A stretch of DNA of 64,000 bases from positions 27,659,001-27,723,000 of the forward strand of contig JAZBQD010000027.1 of assembly GCA_036583965.1 (NCBI GenBank), in the 5' to 3' direction. Numbering within the stretch: the stretch's first letter is position 1; the number at the start of each line of letters is the position of its first letter. The stretch comes from Prunella strophiata (lineage: Eukaryota > Chordata > Aves > Passeriformes > Prunellidae). The notes below the pieces were generated by a model. That model had not been told where the DNA came from, did no database searches, and saw only the letters and a list, made by a program, of their open reading frames with translations. Both the position numbers and the translations under genes were made by a program. This document shows, piece after piece, positions 58,171-64,000 of this stretch.

Positions 58171-59274
58171 TCCAGCAGAGAGTTTCATGACAGATATTTT
58201 TTGGCCATCCTGACCTGTGTGGAGAGGTCTTGGGGTGTCACCTGGTTTGGGCAACACCAGGTGAGTCTCCAGCTCTGTGCTGCAGCCAGGTGTAGTCATC
58301 CTGCCTTGCCTGAGAGGCCAGCAGTGCTCCAGGTCTGCTTCTGCTGGCCATCAGAGGGGTGGCTTTTCATTGAGCTTCACCATCCAGCCTTTGCCACACG
58401 CATGGAGAAGTCCTTGGGGGGATGGTCTGTCACCTTCACTGCTACACTTTGTCAGCTCTTGCTGGGGGACCTGCTGTAAAGGTGTTATGTACCACAGAAT
58501 GGTGGTTTCTTAGGGTGTTTTTTGGCATCAGCCAGTTCCTGTAGGAGAGGAAGTGGCAGTGGCAATGTGCAAGTTTTGCAGAGTGATCTGGAGCTGACAG
58601 CTGTTCAACAACTCTGTAACCACTGCAGAGCAGCTGAGGAGACACCTGGACAGGAGCTGTGCAGGGCTGAAGAAGGGATGTACCTGCATGGTGCAGCCCT
58701 GGTGTGCCCAGGACCAGTGACACCCACAGGTCAGTGGGCAAGGAAAAGCTAAAGCCATCATTTCACCTCCCAGGCTGACACCTGAGGAGGGGGGAAAGCC
58801 CCAGCGTGGTAGTGGGGGACAGAGGGGACCTGAGACAGTGCAGGGGTGGGGAGTGTGAGCAGGAGGTGTGCGTGGGGCTGGAGGGATGTATGTGGGAGGC
58901 ACATGGATGTAGGTGTGAGCAGGCTGTGGGTGTGCACCAGGAGGGCTGTGTCTGTGCAGGGACCTGCTGTTCCTGCCCTGGGTGTACATGGCCTGTGGTG
59001 GTTGTGTGTGTGTGTGTGTGTGTGTGTGAGGACAAGGCAGTGTGAGGGCCATCCAAAACCACCAGTGGTGCCTGTACATGATGGAGGCTGTGTGTGAATA
59101 CAGGCACACATGTGTGAGCACAGGGGGTGGGTGTGTCAGTCTGTACCTGAGGACAGTCTCCTCTGTGTGTGTGTAGGGCTGCCCATGCCACGTCGGGGCT
59201 GGTGCACGAGGAGAGCAGAGCCCCTGTGGGGCCTGGAGAGCTGCGTGAGGAGGGCTGTGCGAGGGTAGGGCTGT
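58171..59274. other. Intergenic region, distal part
   Basis: Unique sequence becomes TG-rich toward the right, with a pure (TG)n run at about 59,003-59,030. The long minus-strand ORF here is the reading of this TG-rich DNA as His-Thr repeats, not a gene. Confidence 0.7.
59003..59030 (+). repeat. (TG)n microsatellite
   Basis: An uninterrupted run of about 13 TG dinucleotides; Z-DNA-prone and probably polymorphic. Confidence 0.9.
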
Positions 59275-60010
59275 TGTGTGTGTGCACAGGCAGACAGTGT
59301 GTGTGTGTGTGACACAGGTGTGCACAGGCAGTCAGTGTGTGTGCCACAGGTGTGCACATGTGGTCAGTGTGTGTGTGTGTGTGACCAGTGTGCACAGGTA
59401 GTCAGGGTGTGTGTGTGTGTGTCACTGTGGTGTGCACAGGTAGTGTGTGTGTGACCGGTGTGCACAGGTGGTCACTGTGTGTGTGTGCCACTGTGGTGTG
59501 CACAGGCAGTCAGTGTGTGTGTGTGTGTGACACAGGTGTGCACAGGCAGTGTGTGTGTGTGTGTGTGCCACTGTGGTGTGCACAGGCAGTCAGTATGTGT
59601 GTGTGTGACCGGTGTGCACAGGCGGTCAGTGTGTGTGTGTGTGTGTGTGACCAGTGTGCACAGGCAGTCAGTGTGTGTGTGTGTGACCGGTGTGCACAGG
59701 CAGTCAGTGTGTGTGTGTGTGACCGGTGTGCACAGGCAGTACAGTGTGTGTGTGTGTGACCGGTGTGCACAGGCAGACAGTGGTGTGTGTGTGGTGTGAC
59801 CAGTGTGCACAGGCAGTCAGTGTGTGTGTGTGTGACCGGTGTGCACAGGCAGTCAGTGTGTGTGTGTGTGACCGGTGTGCACAGGCAGACAGTGTGTGTG
59901 TGTGTGACCAGTGTGCACAGGCGGTCAGTGTGTGTGTGACCGGTGTGCACAGCCGGTCAGTGTGTGTGTGTGTGACCGGTGTGCACAGCCGGTCTGTGTG
60001 TGACTGTGTG
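59275..60010 (+). repeat. TG-rich minisatellite, about 20 copies of a 30-40 bp unit
   Basis: The unit is GTGTGCACAGGCAGTCAG followed by (TG)n and GACCG. I count about 20 GTGCACA cores. Unit length varies mainly through the TG run and through variants CAGACAG, CGGTCAG and CCGGTC. Both strands read open as Val-Cys or His-Thr repeats, which explains several long ORFs. It ends some 540 bp before the MTA1 start codon. Confidence 0.97.
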
Positions 60011-60059
60011 CGAGGACAGGCGCTGTGTGAGGACAGGCCGCGTGCGTGTGCAAGAAGCT

Positions 60060-60167
60060 CTGTGTGTGTGTGTGTAGGTGTTGTGTGTGTGCGAGCAGCG
60101 GTGCTCTCTGTGTGTTTGTGTACAGTCACTCTCTCCGTGTGTGTGTGTGTATATGTACAGTCACTCC

Positions 60168-60207
<40 letters not shown>

Positions 60208-60220
60208 GTGTGTGTGTGAG
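60060..60220 (+). repeat. (TG)n-rich tract next to the MTA1 CpG island
   Basis: Several (TG)n runs, the longest at about 60,171-60,218 with one CG interruption (TGCGTG), end directly at the CpG island. Alternating purine-pyrimidine DNA of this length is a classic Z-DNA former. Confidence 0.95.
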
Positions 60221-60494
60221 CAGGCCGTGCCGCCCCCAGCCCCGCTGGCTCCCGTCCCGTCCCTCCCCTCGCAGGCCGGAGCGCCGCCCTCACACGCCGC
60301 GGGCGGGCGGCTCTGGCGCGTTCCCCTCCTTCCTTCCTTCCTTCCCTGCCGCCGCCGCCGCCGCCGGGCCCGGGCCGCCGCCCCGCCCTCCGCCTCGCTC
60401 CCTCCCCGTCCGCCGGCGCGGCCCCTTTAATTCCCCCGCTCCCCTCCCCCGCCGCCCGCTCCAGCCTCCATTTTCCAGCGGATCCGGCACCTGG

Positions 60495-60512
60495 AGGCGG
60501 CGGCGGCGGCGG
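60495..60512 (+). repeat. MTA1: GGC trinucleotide repeat in the MTA1 5' UTR
   Basis: About six GGC triplets sit 38 bp before the MTA1 start codon, presumably in the 5' UTR. Such runs are common in CpG-island 5' UTRs and may vary in length. Confidence 0.8.
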
Positions 60513-60549
60513 GAGCGGCCCGCGCCCCGCACCCGGCCCGGTTGCGGGC

Positions 60550-60577
60550 ATGGCCGCCAACATGTACCGGGTCGGAG
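60550..60577 (+). CDS. MTA1: MTA1 first coding exon, metastasis-associated protein 1 (NuRD subunit)
   Basis: ATG in GGGCATGGCC opens MAANMYRVG plus the first base of an aspartate codon, then the donor GAG|gtaaga. This is the invariant N-terminus of MTA proteins (MAANMYRVGDYVYFE), the start of the BAH domain. MTA1 is a nuclear scaffold of the NuRD complex; its ELM2-SANT region binds and activates HDAC1/2. MTA2 and MTA3 share these residues, so the choice of MTA1 rests on position: MTA1 lies just beyond PACS2 on human 14q32.33. The remaining exons lie right of the window. Confidence 0.88.
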
Positions 60578-63500
60578 GTAAGAGCGGCCGCGGCGCCGCC
60601 GCCGCCCGCCCCGCGCTGCTTCCCGCGCGCGGCCGGCGCTCGGGGCCCGGCGGGGCAGGCCCGGGGCGGGGCGGCGGGGGCCGGGGCAGCCCGGGAGGGG
60701 GCCGCGGGCTCGGGGCAGGGGCCCGGGGGTCCGCCCGGGCTCGGGAGGCCTGGAGTGAGGTTACACGGGGTGAAGGGCTGCGGGGCCCGGCGCGGGGCGA
60801 GCTGTGCCCGGGGCTGCGTGAGCCGGGGCGGTGGGCGCAGCGGGATGGCCGAGCTGAGGGGCAGCAGCCGCGTGGGGCCCCACGGAGCACGCGGGTGTGG
60901 GGAGACGAGGCGAGTGAGGTTCGAAGTGGTGGGGGTTCGGCGGCTGGGGCAGGGTGGGATGGGTGAGCGGGGCTGGAGCAGAGCAGCCGTGGGGCCCGGC
61001 CCCGGGATGGGGCCCGGCGTGGAGAGGCTGCTCGGGTGGGGGTCATGCGAGGTTGTCGGGTGCGGACCCAGGAGGAGTTGCTGCGATAAGGAGCACAAAG
61101 ATGGGCAGAGGCTGCTGGTGGACCAGGGGACTGGTGTGAGGCACGTCCTGCAGATCTTGGCCTCCCCTTCCACTCTTGCTGTTTTGTTGTGTGCTTTCCC
61201 ATTAGTCTTCTGTTCGGGGTTGTGCTCCTGTCTGATTGTCCTTTGTTTTGGCTCACGTGAAGAGAAAGGAGAGGCAGTGGGGTTTGGGACTGTGTTTTAT
61301 GGAACATAAACTGAGGGTGGTCTGGCATGAATTTGTGCTCAGCCATTTTCCTTCATAAAAGCTGTTCTGTGGAGCTTCCTTCTCCCCAGGACTATAGGCT
61401 GTACAGGAAGATGTTTTTGTGGAGTTCCCTCCTTTTCAAAATGCCCTGTTTCTTGTGGAGTTCTGCAAAACCCAAGTAAAGTAAACAAGAGAAAAAAAAT
61501 ACAGCGAAGGTGGCCAAGCCATCCTGTCTGGCTGCTCTCCATCAGCAACTACTTTCTGTTCTTTCTGCTCTTCTGGCCTACCCTTACTTTTTGAAAAATG
61601 CAGCTGCTTTTGTCGTGTTTGTACTTTTTTTCTGGTTGCACCTGGTTTCGCAGAGGTATAAGAGCTGACTCTTGGCTGTCCCAGCTTTGTGTCTTGGGTT
61701 GCCCCAAGCTGATAGTGTGCCTGTAGCATTATGTTGGTTTGGAGATGCTGAGGGTAGGATGATAGGCAGGATGAGTTGTGGAAATTCACCCTGGTGTGAC
61801 TTTAGAAGGGCATCATTTCCTGGAAATTTTTGTTCAGCATTGAATGGCCAAGTCCTGTGGGGAGTGTTATGTCTTAGTATTTTGTATGGCTAAATTTGTA
61901 CTGTGGATCCCACAGAAGGTGGGAAAGCACTTCTGGAGGTCTCTAGATTGACCTCCTGCTGGAAAATGCCCTGGTAGATCCAAATGCTCAGGGCTGTATC
62001 CATCCCAGGCTCTAAGAATGGTGATGCCACCCTTACTTAGGGCCCTGTCCAGCGTTTGACCATGCTTATAAAAAATATTTGTTTCCATGTGCCTAGATGG
62101 ATTTTCTCTTGTTCCAGCTGGGGTCCCCCTTCCCATTATCCCTCATCCTATCCCTGGTTCTAAGCAGGGCTGGCTGATCCTTGAGGGATGCCATTAGTAA
62201 CCAGTGGAGGTTGCAAGTGCTGATTGTCATCCTTTAAACCTCATGTTACAGTTTCCCCCTACCTTTGTCATCCAGTATTTCAAGCATTTTTGTATGAAGG
62301 ATGCTGTGGGAGGCTTAGCAGGGCCTTTGACATGAAGTCAAGGTGTCCAACACCCCCTGTTCTCCCCTTAGCCACAGAGCCAGTCTGTTTGTCCCAGATG
62401 GGGCAGTCATGTTGGTCAGGTGTGATTTGCCTTTGGAATATCCATTTTGGCTGGTCACAGTTACCTTTTTGTCCTTCCTGCACTTAGAAATGTTGCCCAG
62501 GATTTGCTCCATAGCCTTTCTGGGCAGAGGGCAAGGCAGCTGGCTGATGGCCAGGGTTGCAGTGCTCTGTTATGGTCCATATGGATGAAGTCTTGATGTG
62601 ATGTATTACCAAGATCAACATATGGATGGATGCAGCTGTTTCTGTGTGAGAGCTCTGTTCAGCCTGAGCCCAGGCGTGTGTGTGATCGAATTGTTTCTGA
62701 CCTCTGGTGCTGCTATCTCCCACTAATGGCTTTGTGCACTGAAGTTGTGTGTGAACTCCAGGGCAGGAATTAAATCCGGGATGGGATTTGTGCACAGTCA
62801 TTTCATACACTTCCCACTGGAAGACAAACACTCAGCAGATAATCTCTTATTACACTTGTGACTACCGGATGTGCTGCGTGAACTCCAGACCTAACAGCTG
62901 CCAAAAGCAGCTTGCTCACTGCAGATCAATACTGCTCCTGGAAGTTTATGTTCACTCAGAAAGGATAGTCACTGCTTTAGGCTTGGGCATGAAGCACCAT
63001 GAATTGTTGTTTTCAGAAGCCAGTGGTGGGTTGACAACAAGTGGGCATGAAGTGTGTGTTCCTGGCTAGAGGAGCTGAGGAGCCTGAGCTGTGTGGGCTG
63101 GAGTCTTCTCCTTTGTGTTGAGGAGCACAGAGTGACCATGCTGGAGGGCTTACGAGCTGCCCCTTGAATGGTTGTCAGGCTCTGTTGTTAAGCTGGCTGG
63201 TGGCATCCAGTCGTTTGGAGAGCTGGTTCTGCTGGATCCTGCCAAGTTTCTCCTGGTAGGTTTCTGATGGAGTTGTTTTCCGATACAAATGGGACTGTCA
63301 CAAGCTAGCACAGTTCAGGGGGGATGTAAAACTTTAGAAATGTGTGGGGAAGAATGCCAGGGTATCACATTCCAAAATGGAATGGGGGATCTTAGTTGTT
63401 GGTCTGTAGGAAACCCTGGAATCCCCTGCCTCCTGGTGTAGCAGAAGTGAAGATTTTCTTAACAGCTGCTGTACAGCCATGAAACAAATGGCAGCAAAAG

Positions 63501-64000
63501 TGGACTGCTTTCACTTGGAAGGAGTCATGGTGGGCTGGTTTGCCTCTTCATGGAGCAGACTGGCAGCCTGCACGATCACAGACCGTATGGGAATGTTGGA
63601 TAAACACCAGATCGGAGAAGCTTGGGACCTCTGAGCTGGAATTTGGGGCCTCTGATGAAAAAATGCACGTGGGAGAGACATGTTCATTGTTCTAGCTAGT
63701 GCCAGGCTCTGCTTTCAGGAGAGTGCTGTGTCAGCTGCCTGGAAGGGAGCAGGTCATCTTGGTTTCAAGAGACTTTCCAGCAGGTATTCTGTCTCTGCCT
63801 TCTCCAGGAGAGCTTAACTCTAGTGTGACAAGTATTCCTTTAGTGGTGGCAGTTAACTGAGCCCCACTGCAGGTTTGTGCCCCTATGGCATTCCCTTGAT
63901 GCAGTGAAACAATGATTTTTTTTACATTTTCATCTTGCACTGATTTGAGGAACTTAATTTTTTCCACCTCCCTCCTCCTCACTTTTTGTTTTTTCCTGGA
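60578..64000 (+). other. MTA1: MTA1 intron 1, 5' part
   Basis: The first 500 bp continue the CpG island with dense G-runs (60,615-60,735). After about 61,080 the sequence becomes ordinary intronic DNA of lower GC. No second exon (expected to start with the BAH-domain peptide DYVYFE) is visible up to the window end. The 406-codon minus-strand ORF across the island is a GC-rich artefact. Confidence 0.8.

Larger units (their letters stand above)
60225..61080 (+). promoter_or_regulatory. MTA1: CpG island promoter of MTA1
   Basis: Very high GC and CpG density begins abruptly after the TG tract and fades at about 61,080. GC-box-like CCGCCC and CCCCTCCCCC motifs, (CCTT)n at about 60,327-60,344, (GCC)n at about 60,348-60,364 and a YY1-like CCATTTT (60,469) precede the start codon. 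There is no convincing TATA box; CTTTAATT at 60,425 is weak. This is a typical dispersed housekeeping promoter; the exact start site is unknown. Confidence 0.85.

Noticed and set aside
58528..59950. Long His-Thr and Val-Cys ORFs on both strands (up to 265 codons)
   Set aside because: These are translations of (TG)n repeats; the repeat keeps both strands open without selection.
60550..60577. Identification of the downstream exon as MTA2 or MTA3
   Set aside because: The nine residues do not discriminate, but linkage to PACS2 is that of MTA1.
60126..61346. 406-codon minus-strand ORF over the MTA1 promoter
   Set aside because: It is Pro/Ala/Arg-rich throughout because it is the complement of a CpG island and TG repeat; no family features, and it overlaps the MTA1 start antisense.

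Overview
This window is ordinary vertebrate chromosomal DNA, most likely from a bird. CR1-type LINE remnants with the usual 3' end motif lie in introns, introns are compact (mostly 0.5 to 4 kb), and the encoded protein is close to mammalian PACS2 as I remember it. There are no bacterial operons, phages, CRISPR arrays or recognisable RNA genes. Nearly all long ORFs outside the exons are chance readings of GC-rich or repetitive DNA.

From the left edge to about 55.8 kb the window holds most of one plus-strand gene, PACS2 (phosphofurin acidic cluster sorting protein 2). I assembled 23 coding exons from 6,024 to 51,188. Every junction is AG/GT and every phase matches. The exons sum to 2,530 nt: one base finishing an upstream codon, 842 codons and a stop. 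Only the first coding exon (about 40 residues in human) is missing, and it should lie left of the window. Numbering from the first complete codon, the protein has an N-terminal cargo-binding region (about 1-155), an acidic and serine-rich middle region with an Akt-type site (about 156-420), and a C-terminal Pacs-1 family region (about 421-842). A long 3' UTR follows, with polyadenylation signals at 52,028 and 55,747.

From 55.8 to about 60.2 kb is intergenic DNA. It contains a CpG-rich, enhancer- or promoter-like block (57.56-58.17 kb) and a roughly 20-copy minisatellite built around GTGCACAGGC and (TG)n (59.28-60.01 kb). A CpG island at 60.23-61.08 kb holds the first coding exon of MTA1 (60,550-60,577), which encodes MAANMYRVG and ends at a good donor. 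The rest of the window is MTA1 intron 1. The order PACS2 then MTA1 matches human 14q32.33, where TEX22 lies between them; I see no TEX22 here.

The two genes are neighbours but not functional partners. PACS2 is a cytosolic trafficking and ER-mitochondria contact protein, and MTA1 is a nuclear NuRD co-repressor subunit. The best leads are non-coding or concern splicing: a 40-bp tandem repeat starting at the exon 3 donor, an in-frame alternative donor in exon 7, a NAGNAG acceptor at exon 13, an open read-through of exon 18 that contains a 30-bp triplication, an isolated CpG cluster against exon 19, and the Z-DNA-prone minisatellite at the MTA1 promoter. I found no convincing new biological system.
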